In this document: one piece after another, positions 10,144 through 19,285 of the stretch
Layout of the letters: each line of letters opens with the position of its first letter
Position numbering within the stretch: the stretch's first letter is position 1
Source: Macrocystis pyrifera
Lineage: Eukaryota > Sar > Phaeophyceae > Laminariales > Laminariaceae
Assembly (NCBI GenBank): GCA_031763025.1
Contig: JASSKH010000010.1
Span: 7,705,427 to 7,769,426, forward strand
Direction of reading: 5' to 3'
DNA length: 64,000 bases
Notes under the pieces: model-generated
Databases searched by the model: none
Seen by the model: only the letters and a program-made list of their open reading frames with translations
Told to the model about the DNA's origin: nothing
Translations under genes and position numbers: made by a program

Positions 10144-11735
10144 GCAACATCGGGCCGGGACGCGCGGAGGTTACCGTCGATCACATCGGGCTTCCACCGT
10201 GATATCCCATCGGCAATGGTGTTCTCCACGCCTGCGACATGCAACGCGTCGAAACACCATCCACTGCCTACCTCCATGCACCCTAGAAGGCGCATGAGTG
10301 CCCCCGATCGGGGTTCCCTACCCCCCTTACACTTGGAGACCCAGTGCACAGCGGACGTGTTGTCTCCCCGCATCAGGATGGTATCCCGCGCGTAGCTAGG
10401 CTGGGCGTCCGACTGGTGCACGAATATCCACGCTGTTACGACCATGCCCAGCAACTCGAGCACGTTAATCGACAGATCGTTCCAACCACTAACCTTCTCG
10501 CGCAGGCGAGCGCGGACGTCGGCGTTAAATTCGACACGCCACCATACGCCGGCCCCGGGAACGGGCCCCAAAAAATAACCCCCCATGGCGTCGCCGGAAG
10601 CGTCTGACCACAGTGTAAACGCCGGCGGCTGCATGTAACTTCGGAACAGGGGGGCAGAGAGGCGACCCGCCACGGAGCCTAGCCCTCCTTCTACCAACAG
10701 ACGCCAGAAGGATACGTCGGCGTGGAACTCAGGGCCCAATTGGATCCGTGAGGACGACGCCGCGCGCGCGTGCGGCACGTGGAACTTCTCGCTCCACGCG
10801 CGCACCGGAGCCAGGCCTACTTGGTTGAGCATGCGTCGAACGCAGTATTTTCCTGGTCGCACGACTTCGCACAAGTGCAGTAATCGACCGGTCAGAGAGC
10901 GGAGCTCGCCCTCGGACGCGAACGCGCGGTCCGGAGGCCACTCGCTCAGCGTGTCGCGGAGTTGCTCCAGCTTGGCTACGGGAACGGAAATAGTCATTGC
11001 CACGGTATCAATTTCCCACCCCAGCACACACAACACGGTGTCCCACTGTGATATCTTTCGAGAAGACAGCAGAGGGGGGTCCCGTGAGGATCTCTCCCCG
11101 AAAAGCCGAAAATGGTCCGACGCCAAAGATGCGGACGCGCGTCTACAGCGCCGACCGTCGGGCCACCATTGTACCTCCACTAGTATCCCGTCATCTACAT
11201 AATACCGCGCGAAAAATTGGCTACGCCTCCCCCCCCTCCCCTTCCCAACGGGGACCCGGCACCCAGGTGGCAAGGGGATCAGCCGGTCGGTTGCCCTCGG
11301 CGGGGTGACCGCGACGTGTTGCGTCGCGATACGCCCCTGTTCCGTCACCACAGCATCTTCGTACGACGTGTGGCCATGCGCGTGTTCGAGGGCTGCCGAA
11401 AACATACAAAAGAACCCCGGTGAACTGCGCCATCCGAACTGGAGCCGGCGGTCGGTCACAATCCACTCGCGAAATCTATATCCAAATACGGGCGCCCCTG
11501 CCCACTGTACGCTAACCTGACGGAACGCCTCGGTGACATCGATTTTGCTCAACACAATACGCGCGCTCGGTCCAAACCGCCGACGCAGGTACAGGATGCG
11601 CCAAATAACGTCTCGCAACACGTGGCCCAGCGCCACGGGGGGGGCTCGCTCGAAGTCAGTATCCGCGTTGACGCTGTGGGCGTACTGCGACGACGAAAAC
11701 GTCAGATCGTGGATGATCCGGGTTTTTGACGGGGA
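9999..11735 (-). CDS. Reverse transcriptase-RNase H of the YR retrotransposon
   Basis: Copies element RNA into DNA and removes the RNA strand. The frame opens just after a TGATGA at about 11740 with KTRIIHDLTFSS, the conserved start of DIRS-type RTs. Further motifs are SKIDVTEAFRQV (catalytic Asp), LQFGWRSSPGFF and YYVDDGIL (catalytic Asp pair). RNase H follows with LWSDASGDAMGGY, NVLELLGM, MRGDNTSAVHW and HVAGVENTIADGISR. The preceding N-terminal part lies in another frame (11656-12207), so this frame is reached by a +1 shift or an indel. It ends in TGA. Confidence 0.92.
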   Translation of the reverse strand, partial: SPSKTRIIHDLTFSSSQYAHSVNADTDFERAPPVALGHVLRDVIWRILYLRRRFGPSARIVLSKIDVTEAFRQVSVQWAGAPVFGYRFREWIVTDRRLQFGWRSSPGFFCMFSAALEHAHGHTSYEDAVVTEQGRIATQHVAVTPPRATDRLIPLPPGCRVPVGKGRGGRRSQFFARYYVDDGILVEVQWWPDGRRCRRASASLASDHFRLFGERSSRDPPLLSSRKISQWDTVLCVLGWEIDTVAMTISVPVAKLEQLRDTLSEWPPDRAFASEGELRSLTGRLLHLCEVVRPGKYCVRRMLNQVGLAPVRAWSEKFHVPHARAASSSRIQLGPEFHADVSFWRLLVEGGLGSVAGRLSAPLFRSYMQPPAFTLWSDASGDAMGGYFLGPVPGAGVWWRVEFNADVRARLREKVSGWNDLSINVLELLGMVVTAWIFVHQSDAQPSYARDTILMRGDNTSAVHWVSKCKGGREPRSGALMRLLGCMEVGSGWCFDALHVAGVENTIADGISRWKPDVIDGNLRASRPDVAWRRQVLGPTGVALCSGVLAASSSASRLRRRLTELIRQVSGLGPLFGG

Positions 11736-12207
11736 TACTCATCACGGCTAGCGGAGACAGCCGCAGGCCGGGAATGGTGTGCGCCTCGCTGCGCGGAAAT
11801 ATGACTGCCCGCCCAAACCGTACGTCGTCAAAAATCTTCGCGATTATAGTGTCAGAGTGTCGGGCTACGCTGCTATGGTTTGAGTATGCCAAGGCCGCCC
11901 CAATGTCTGTGCTCCCCTCCACGTGGACGGGCGCGCCGTGTTCGACGGTTTCCGCTAACTGCTCTACCCCAGGGAACCCTTTCTGTCGTCCGAACCAAAA
12001 GCGAATCCTAGCTGCTTTCACACGCGGGACGTTCAGGGATGTCTCGATGGCCGGCATACATCCAAAGTGGCTACCGCTCGCCCGAAAATACTGTACATAC
12101 TGTTGAGCTACGCGGTCCATAATCTCCGACCGAAGCGCGCTAGTAGGGGATGCGACGTGCTGCATATCGCGCAACAATACCACACAACGCTCCAACGTAC
12201 TCGTCAC
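11656..12207 (-). CDS. N-terminal part of the YR-element RT polyprotein
   Basis: 183 codons whose C-terminal region (GRAVIFPRSEAHTIPG ... LAVMSIPVK) is the usual N-terminal lead of DIRS-type RTs, directly upstream of the RIIHDL motif. The RIIHDL motif itself is in the +1 frame. The two frames overlap by about 80 bp around 11735, with a CCCCGTCAAAAACCC sequence at the crossing. A real polyprotein must therefore involve either a +1 frameshift or repair of a single-base indel. The first 100 residues have no recognised domain. Confidence 0.8.
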   Translation of the reverse strand: MTSTLERCVVLLRDMQHVASPTSALRSEIMDRVAQQYVQYFRASGSHFGCMPAIETSLNVPRVKAARIRFWFGRQKGFPGVEQLAETVEHGAPVHVEGSTDIGAALAYSNHSSVARHSDTIIAKIFDDVRFGRAVIFPRSEAHTIPGLRLSPLAVMSIPVKNPDHPRSDVFVVAVRPQRQRGY

Positions 12208-12323
12208 ACCTGGTCCCCCAACGGACGCCGGCCCCGGACGTGTGCAAGCTGTGCATCTCGCGCTGCTGCTTCCATACGCCCTACGATCGGCCTCGCCCCT
12301 GCTGAGGGGCGAGGCCCGTCCCC

Positions 12324-14291
12324 CTATTCGTCAGCCCTGGCCGCCGCCGAGCGAGTGAAAGCCCCCCCGCTCGACGCCCCGTTGCCACTGCCGCTACCGC
12401 TGCCGCCGCCGCTGCCGCTGCCGCCGCTGCCGGAACCACCGCCGCTACCGCTGCCGCTGCTACTGCCGCCGCTGCCGCCGCCGCTGCTTCCGTTACTCGC
12501 GCCGCCGCCCCCCGCCCCCCCTTTTCCTTTTCCTTTGGCCCTCTTGGCCGGGGGTTCCCCGGATGCCGCGCCGCTGGCTGCGACGCCGCTGTCGGCCGAT
12601 CCCCCGCCGGTAGCCGCCTTGCGCTTGTTGCCGCTGCTCGTCTTGCGGGCGGGGCCGACGTGGGTGAACACGCAGGCGTCACCGAAGCGACACTTGCCGG
12701 TCTTCCCCCATTGCCGGCATTCACCGGCCCCGACCCCGGCCATCATGGCGGAAGTGCGGCGAGGTTGCTGGACTTCGGCGTTGATCAGACCGCCGAGGGC
12801 CACGTATCCGGAAAGGCGGGGCCAACGGGGCCCCGGGATGGCGGGGAAGGACTCCAGCGGCGGGGGGTAGGCCCACGCGTGGCCGCAGGAGTCGGAGATG
12901 CAACGCAGGTCGAGCGCGAAGGTCTCGAGGTCCTTTGTCACCAGAGCCGCCAGCCTGGCCCGGTTTGCCGGGCGGTCGGCGACCGCAAAGTGCTCCATCA
13001 CGTGATCGTTGAGGATCGTCGCCCCCGCGCTGAAGGCTCGGGCGAGCGCCTCCAAGCGGGCGCGCGCCACCTGGAGATCCGCACCCCCTTGTGGGAGTCC
13101 GCGGGACGCGATGGTGACGATCGCGTGCCCCAAAATGCTCAGGTGTTGCGCCAGCGGGAGGGTGATGCCGGCCCCGCCGCGCGGTGTGAAGGCCAGAAAG
13201 TTGAGGTCGTCCAGCTCCTCCAGCATGCCGTGTACGCCGGCCGATATGTTGACCGAGGCCCCCACGTACCCCTGCACGGCCGCCCGCTGCATCGATGCCG
13301 GGCGGCCGCCGCATAGTATTTGCCAAAGTCGGGTCGCGGGGTTGCCCCACGAGGCCACCGCGCGGTTGGTCATAATTTTTTCTACCTGTCGGCCCCGAGC
13401 GGTAAACGGGTTGCCGGCGCTGCCGTCCCCGTACGTATCCGCCCCGACCGCAAGCCCGCCCGGCCCGTCGTTGGCCACATGGCCGAGTGCAGCCGATGGA
13501 GCGCCGTTGGCTCCTGTCCCGCCCAGGGCGGGCCCGCCCACTTGTCCGGAGAATGCGCCGGCGCCTCCGGTGCCGCCCGCATATGCCCCGTAGCCGAGCC
13601 CCCCCACCGGACCCACTACGAGCCCGCCCGCCTGGCCGAGGTGGACGCTGGCGGCTCCGGTACCGGCCAGAGCACCACCGTAGGTCGCCCTTCCAGCTGG
13701 GCCCGCGGTGGCCTCGATACCGCTGGAGACGCTCCCGTAGCCCCGCCCTCCCGGTCCTACGGCGAACTGGCCTCCTTGTCCGAGAGGAGGGCCGGCAGCT
13801 CCGGCGCCGCCCAGAATCCCGCCGTAGCCCCCCGGGCCTGCTTGTCCGAGAGGAGCTCCGGCGGCTCCGGCGCCGCCCGGAGTACCGCCGTAGTCCCTCG
13901 CTCGCCCCGGGCCTACGGCGAGCCTGCTCTGTGCGGCGTTGAGGGACCCGCGCAGGCCCGCGCGGCCGCCCGCGGCTCCATCGGGCTGCGGTCCGGGCCC
14001 GCTGGCGTCGCCTCCCCTTCCCCCGTGGGCGGAGCGACGCGAGGCCTCAATGGCCTCGTCCGATCGCTGGATGGCCGCCTGGAGCTGGGCGACTTCGTTC
14101 GCCACCTCCTGCTTGAAAGTGGCAAAGTCTGCTATCGACACGGGAGCCTCATCGTCACCGTCGCTACCGGGCGTCCTCCCGGTTCCTCTCTCCGCGGTCG
14201 TTCTTGCCGGGCCCCTGCGAAGACAAACAAATTGAGCGCGACAGTACGGCGCGGACGCAAGGCAGGGCACAGGTGCGGCGACGACGGACAA
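12324..14291 (-). CDS. Gag-like protein with CCCH zinc finger (YR element)
   Basis: About 650 residues. Near the N-terminus is a short coiled-coil-like segment (FKQEVANEVAQLQAAI). Next is a Gly/Ala/Pro-rich region of four to five degenerate ~35-residue repeats (GGAGAAGAPLGQ-type), then a ~220-residue globular region of unknown fold. A CX8CX5CX3H finger follows (CRQWGKTGKC...CVFTH). The C-terminus is Lys-rich then almost pure Gly/Ser. Position and composition indicate the structural nucleic-acid-binding protein. The frame begins with TTG just inside a poly-G run (14297-14329), so the real start may be hidden. Stop is TAG. Confidence 0.78.
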   Translation of the reverse strand: MSVVAAPVPCLASAPYCRAQFVCLRRGPARTTAERGTGRTPGSDGDDEAPVSIADFATFKQEVANEVAQLQAAIQRSDEAIEASRRSAHGGRGGDASGPGPQPDGAAGGRAGLRGSLNAAQSRLAVGPGRARDYGGTPGGAGAAGAPLGQAGPGGYGGILGGAGAAGPPLGQGGQFAVGPGGRGYGSVSSGIEATAGPAGRATYGGALAGTGAASVHLGQAGGLVVGPVGGLGYGAYAGGTGGAGAFSGQVGGPALGGTGANGAPSAALGHVANDGPGGLAVGADTYGDGSAGNPFTARGRQVEKIMTNRAVASWGNPATRLWQILCGGRPASMQRAAVQGYVGASVNISAGVHGMLEELDDLNFLAFTPRGGAGITLPLAQHLSILGHAIVTIASRGLPQGGADLQVARARLEALARAFSAGATILNDHVMEHFAVADRPANRARLAALVTKDLETFALDLRCISDSCGHAWAYPPPLESFPAIPGPRWPRLSGYVALGGLINAEVQQPRRTSAMMAGVGAGECRQWGKTGKCRFGDACVFTHVGPARKTSSGNKRKAATGGGSADSGVAASGAASGEPPAKRAKGKGKGGAGGGGASNGSSGGGSGGSSSGSGSGGGSGSGGSGSGGGSGSGSGNGASSGGAFTRSAAARADE

Positions 14292-14293
14292 CG

Positions 14294-14327
<34 letters not shown>

Positions 14328-14572
14328 CGGGAACGAATTTTAGATAGAGGCGACGGTGAGCACTATCCATGCACCGGCCTGGACGATGGTGGGGCTTACT
14401 TGTCCCCGTGCTCATGTGCGCTGGCACTCCGTTCGTACGCGCCGGCGTTCGCCGCGGTTGTTGACATGCACCGGCATCTTCCTGTCAACGGGTGAGCAAC
14501 TTGGTACTCCGCATCGCGCATCTCGTCCCCCAGCCGTTCCCTTGAGGGAATGACTTGGATAGAGGCGGCGGT

Positions 14573-14614
<42 letters not shown>

Positions 14615-14823
14615 GAAGCATGCGCCGGCATGCGTTCCCCTCGAACTCGACTTGTAAGCCGGTGCTCCGGTCCCGGGATGTGGACCGGCGCTTACTCCGC
14701 CACTCTCGACCGCCTTCCGGTGCGCCGGCACCGCGGTACTGCTACATGCGTCGTAGCACATACAGCGTTACGTTGTCTCAACGTGTGTGGTATGCATCGG
14801 TGGTGAGGGACGGGTCACCGGCC
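14292..14823 (-). other. 5' leader of YR element with two long poly-G tracts
   Basis: Plus-strand G runs of more than 30 bases at about 14297-14329 and 14573-14613. Each is next to a related motif containing GATAGAGGCGRCGGTG, suggesting a tandem duplication of ~275 bp. No coding sequence is supported. Exact run lengths are unreliable. Confidence 0.6.
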
Positions 14824-14968
14824 GACGAGTGTGGCCGTTCTTCTCTTCTCTCTGCCTCTGGGCAACTTCAGCTATTAGTTTCCGTCGGTAGAGCCCATGA
14901 CTATAAATGATTAAATTCGTCGGTTGTGAACAAAACATGCATCTCTCGTGAACGTAGAGATACTCCGC
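14824..14968 (-). repeat. Split direct repeat A1
   Basis: The 5' terminus of the YR element on the minus strand. It matches A2 (8593-8739) except for one CT unit, and its outer end is the GCGGAGTATC terminus. Confidence 0.94.
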
Positions 14969-15106
14969 ATTATTGATTGTGCTCAGAAACACGACGGAGA
15001 CGTTACATCAAATATTAGGGAGTTCCATATATTGACATAGGATTATAGGAGAGGGATATTTAGTCGGATATTCGGGGGGATAAACGGGAGGTTTATTCCC
15101 GCGTCA

Positions 15107-15248
15107 TGTTGAATAATAATCTGCATACGATGCATGAGCTGTCACTCGACAGCTCGGATATAATATAAGAGGAGTTCCGTGTTACTGTCTGGAGTCAACC
15201 ACGCGTTCCCGTGCCAGCTGCGCCTATACCTTTAGAGATCAATCAACA
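15107..15248 (+). mobile_element. 5' LTR of E2
   Basis: Short LTR with TGTTGA...TCAACA terminal inverted repeats. The region GATATAATATAAGAGG inside it may hold a TATA-type promoter. The 3' part matches the 3' LTR almost perfectly. Confidence 0.75.
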
Positions 15249-15323
15249 CACTAGTGAGTCCGGCGATCTTCTATTGGCAAGCGTAGCCAAGGCCAACCTA
15301 AAGAGGTGGGAACCTGCTTCGGC

Positions 15324-15541
15324 ATGCCTAGTTTCGAGGACATGCCCAGTCAAGAAGCCAGCGTGGAGAGTGAAAAGACCATAGAGGAGATGAAGAAGAA
15401 AATAGAGGTCCTGGAAAGGACGATGGAGGAGCAGAGACTGCGCGCCGAGAGGGACGCGCAGGGAGCAGGAAAGGAAGGGGGGGGGCCGGTGGGGGGACGA
15501 GAGGAGAAGGAACTGCTGGAAGACAACAAGCAGCGTCGACG
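15324..15541 (+). CDS. N-terminal coiled-coil segment of E2 Gag
   Basis: ATG 15324 opens a highly charged helix-forming stretch (EKTIEEMKKKIEVLERT) followed by a Gly-rich region. It then leaves frame at a G-rich run (15478-15496), after which Gag continues in a different frame. The coiled coil could serve Gag multimerisation. A homopolymer error or indel is the likely break. Confidence 0.6.
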
Positions 15542-16377
15542 GTGCCGACACCTGGGCTGGAGGCCCGATCAGGCATGTCACTACCTTCTTTGTACCGCCC
15601 AAGTTTGTCCCAGTCGAGACCCCCGAAGTTCGATAACGTAGAGGCCCACTTTAGCATGTGGCGTAGTAAGTTTTTGGCATACCTATCATCGCTTGGGTGC
15701 TTGCATGTACTCAGTAGCACAGCAAACCCAGTTATGGTGGGTGACATGAGGGTTTCGCCGGAGGAATTAGCCTCCAGACATTCCCCCCAGGAGATTAGGG
15801 ACGCGAGATTGGTGTATGGATTGATGATGGAGGCCATGACAGGATACGATATGGCTGAGTTTAGAATGCAGAAGGCAATGTCTCCGAGTGGTGCTTGGAA
15901 GGAGTTGGAAGACTATTACATGCCGAAGACGATAGCAGCAACACACAGATTGAGGAGGGAGTTTGATACCATCCGAATGGCTGAGGATGAAAACCCCTTG
16001 CTGTTCCTCGGAAGGGTGGACAAGGCAGCAGACGAGCTGGCGATGTTAGGATGTGGCAAGAGTGCAGAGGAAGTAAACCGCCACATTGTTACCAACCTCT
16101 CATCTTTGTATACTATTCAAAGCAAGTCCATTCTTTCCCGCCCTTCCATCCCCCGTTCCGAGATCGATGAGATCATCCGTGACGCGTATGCTAACGACAA
16201 GGTAGAGAAGGAGATGGTTTCTAGGGCGTTGGGCGTGCAGGGAGTGGTAGGTCAGCATGCCTTGTACGCCGGAGATGCGCAGCCTGCCGGTGGCGGAGGT
16301 GCGGGTCCAGGAGGGGGAAGGAGGAACAGGAGAGGTGGGAGGCTCAAGGATGGGCAACAGCAGCAGCAGCAGCAGCC

Positions 16378-16424
<47 letters not shown>

Positions 16425-17116
16425 TCCAGCGACAGTATCAGCAGCAGCAGCAGCAATATCAGCAGCAGCAGCCTCAGCAGCAGCAGCAGCAGCAACGGCA
16501 GCAGCAGCGTCCTCAACAGCAGCAGCAGCACCGTCCCCATCAGCAACGTGGCAACCGGGGAGGAGCTTCGTCGGGGGGGATAACCGGCCCCAAATGGCGT
16601 TGGGATGCCGTGGCCTGCAGGTACCGTTGGGATGACTCAGGACCAGACCCCTTCGGTACGGGTGGAGTAGTTCCCCCCATGGGTTGGGTACCTACCGACC
16701 CACCACCAGGGACGTTGCCGCCGATGCCCCCGCCGCCCGCAGCGACTCCAGCAGGCTGGGGTCCCCCACCGAACAACACATGGAGGCGCAAGGGGCCCTG
16801 CTTCCGGTGCGGCAGACCGGGCCACCACGCCGCGGAATGCCAGGCAGCTGCCGCGCAAATGAATATCGCTTTCCCGGGTGCCGCTTCTCCTCAAGGTGGC
16901 TGGCTGCAGGAGACGCCCTACGGCAGTGGTGGGTATACCTCGGCCGGAGCTTCCCCGCCACAGCAACCCTCCTTCAGCACTTCCCCCTCCCCTGGCCCAG
17001 CGAACAACGGCAACCCTACGCCTACGTTCGATCCGCATCTCCTCACCGCGCAGTTTGCGCACCAAGGCAAGGCGAATGATGATTTGTTTTGGGTTAATGG
17101 GAGAGAGAGTGGGTAG
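15542..17116 (+). CDS. gag: Copia Gag (E2)
   Basis: About 520 residues from the frame's first usable codon (GTG); the natural start is probably ATG 15324 in the adjoining frame. Residues ~25-230 form the helical Gag domain (PPKFDNVEAHFSMWRSKF ... EIDEIIRDAYANDK). A Gln tract with more than 60 Gln follows at ~275-345, encoded by CAG/CAA. After a Gly/Pro-rich stretch comes a CCHC knuckle, CFRCGRPGHHAAEC. The frame ends at TAG 17114-17116, a few codons past the point where the protease frame opens within GGGAGAGAGAGTGG, so the protease is reached by a -1 shift or a GA-repeat indel. Confidence 0.88.
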
Positions 17117-18550
17117 CGGATTCGGGAGCAACTTTTCATGTGACTGGCAACCCTTTTGGTATGGTAAACTGTACTCCCCCTCCCCCTGGTAAGAGCCGTT
17201 TGGTGGTCGGTGACATGAGGTCACTGAAGATAGAGTACTTCGGCCAGATTCCAATTGTGATGCACAGCTCTCAGGGTGACGTTCAAGTTAGGCTGATGGA
17301 CGTAGCATACGTACCCGGTGTTCGCTTCAACTTATTTTCGCTTCATGCAGTAATGTTGAAATGCCCGGTGACACTTGATGCTCAGGGAGCTCACACGTTG
17401 AATGGACAGCTGTCTTTCGTGCGTAGGGACGCGGATTCATACGTAGACGCCACGCGGATTGTAGAGACCCCGATTGCTGCCGCTGTTTTGGCTCCTGGAA
17501 AAATGAGGAGGATCGATATTAACGACCTTCACGTTGCCCTTGCCCACTCCCATGCTGACACTCTCCGTGAGACGGCACGTCAGATGGACATTAAGGTTTT
17601 TGGGGAGTTGGTTCCGTGTGCTGGGTGTTCTGAGGCGAACGGGAGGAGGATGGCGGTGCCATGGACGACCGAGTGCCATTCTACCAGGCCTCTGGAGCGT
17701 CTGTTCGTGGATCTGTCGGGACAACAGCCTACGTCTGCTGGCGGTGCGTCATACTTGATGATGATCGTCGACGACTACTCGCGACTGGGATGGCCGTATT
17801 TCTTGAAGCGGAAGTCCGACGTCCCGAAGGTCTTCGCTGGTTTCCTGGCCGACATCAACGCGAAGGGTGTGCCGTCCATCGTGGAGTGCCTTCGCTCGGA
17901 CAACGGCACCGAGTTCACCAAGGCGGAGTTCGTGGAGTTGCTCAACCACCACGGCATCCGCCGCGAGTACACGCCCGTCGATTCTCCGAAGCATGACGGG
18001 GTGGTCGAGCGACGGATCGCCATGACGCTGGAGCTTGCAATGGCGTCCCGCCTGGAGGCCACCCGCCTGTTCGGCGATGCAAGGATGCCGGCGACGCAGC
18101 CCCTCTGGGCTGAGTCATGCGTGTACGCGAGCGATGTGATCAACATGACGGCGAGGGTAAGGGACAAGCCGGAAATGCACTCGCCGTACCGAAAATTCTA
18201 CGGGAGACCACCGTTTGCGCGGCTGCTCCCGTTTCTGAAGCCGGGCTTCCACCACGTCAGGAGGACCCTGAAGACCGAGCCGAAGGCGGAGGCTTGCTTC
18301 TACCTCAACGGCGGCAACCACCACGCAGCTGACTGCAGCAAGATCCTGCTGATGTCTGGCCGAAGGTCGTTCTCCCGTGACGTCACTTGGGAACACCCGA
18401 GGAAACCGTTTGTGGGGTTACTGCCTTCGGAGGAGGAGAGCTCCCCGCCGCCGCCGTCGCCGTCGCCACCGCCGCCGGGTGCGCGCGGAGCCTCTGAGGG
18501 GCCCCGACGTATGGCCCGAGCCACCGTCCCCATCTCCACTGTTGCCGCCG
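17095..18550 (+). CDS. pol: Copia protease and integrase (E2)
   Basis: The frame opens with REWVADSGATFHV, the retropepsin DSGA active site (about 17119-17130). The pre-integrase zinc region follows (HVALAHSHADTL ... CAGCSEANG, 17530-17640). The integrase core shows RLFVDLSGQQ, RSDNGTEF and HDGVVERR (catalytic Asp, Asp, Glu), with the usual domain end FHHVRRTLKTEPKAEACF. After SEEESSPPPP the frame drifts into Ala-rich nonsense to 18912, while the proper Pro-rich linker and RT are in the +1 frame. It has no frameshift or stop in ~450 codons, so this part looks intact. Confidence 0.9.
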
Positions 18551-18689
18551 CAACCGCCGTCATCAACGCCGCTACCGCCGCCGCCGCCGCCGCGCGCGTC
18601 GCCACCGCCATCGCCGTCACCGTCGCCGTCGCTGCCGCCGTCATCGTCACCGCCGCCGCTACAGCCACCGTCACCGCCACCGCCGTCTC

Positions 18690-18725
<36 letters not shown>

Positions 18726-19285
18726 CGCCGCCGTTATCATCGCCGTCGCCGCCGCAGCAGTCACCACAGCCACAGCTTTCGCAGCGTGCTGCCCGGGCAC
18801 TGGGTTATTATATCCCGGACCCGGGGGATGGCGATGTGCTGAGGGGGCGGACAAGGGGGGAGACTGCACGACACCAGGAGAGCGGTGGCGCTGTGCAGAG
18901 AGGGCGGACTAGGGGGGAGACCGCACGACACCAGGAGGGTGGTGGCGGTGTGCAGGGTGATCGGGCCAGGGGGGAAGCTGGGCGACATCCGGAAGGTGGA
19001 GATGTGCTGAGGGGGCGGACAAGAGGGGAGACTGCGCGGAACCGCGAGGCTATGGGGCATGGGCTGCTGTCGTTGATGGCAGCGCGGGAAGGTATAGGCC
19101 ATGTACTTTTCCACCAAGCCCCACCGCACGAGAACCCTCCCCTTCCCACACGCCCGGCGAGCGAGCTTTCGACGCCGAACTCGTATGCTGAAGCGTGTGC
19201 GGACGAGTATTCGGCCATCTGGAGACAGGCGATGGACAAGGAGTACCATGGGCTGGCGGACGCGGGGACGTTTGGAGCGACGTAG
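18480..19285 (+). CDS. Proline-rich linker and RT N-terminus of E2, ending in TAG
   Basis: Pro/Ser-rich linker (GCC/GCCGTC-type DNA, 18540-18770), then four ~65-bp tandem repeats encoding GRTRGETARHQE-like units (18831-19050), then the start of the RT region: SYAEACADEYSAIWRQAMDK and LADAGTFGAT. TAG at 19283-19285 follows. The next codons in the same frame, QPEGLNVISAKWVFVW, continue the RT without any shift. The same TAG-CAA-CCA occurs at the homologous place in E3. Confidence 0.85.

Larger units (their letters stand above)
8120..14968 (-). mobile_element. Tyrosine-recombinase (DIRS-order, PAT/Ngaro-like) retrotransposon
   Basis: The element reads on the minus strand: repeat A1 (14824-14968), gag, RT-RNase H, tyrosine recombinase, B1 (8740-8975), A2 (8593-8739), B2 (8120-8355). 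This A1-ORFs-B1-A2-B2 order is the split-direct-repeat layout described for PAT- and Ngaro-type elements, which integrate a circular DNA with a tyrosine recombinase instead of a DDE integrase. B1 and B2 look identical over 236 bp, homopolymers included; A1 and A2 differ by about one CT dinucleotide, so the copy is young. I see no methyltransferase or SGNH hydrolase domain that would separate the PAT and Ngaro lineages. Confidence 0.92.

Noticed and set aside
10753-10785. GCGCGC-rich stretch as a regulatory island
   Set aside because: It lies within the intact RT-RNase H coding sequence and is explained by codon usage.
12660-14495. Plus-strand ORFs up to 391 codons
   Set aside because: Antisense shadows of the GC-rich YR-element Gag; they have no domain and the other strand carries the zinc finger.
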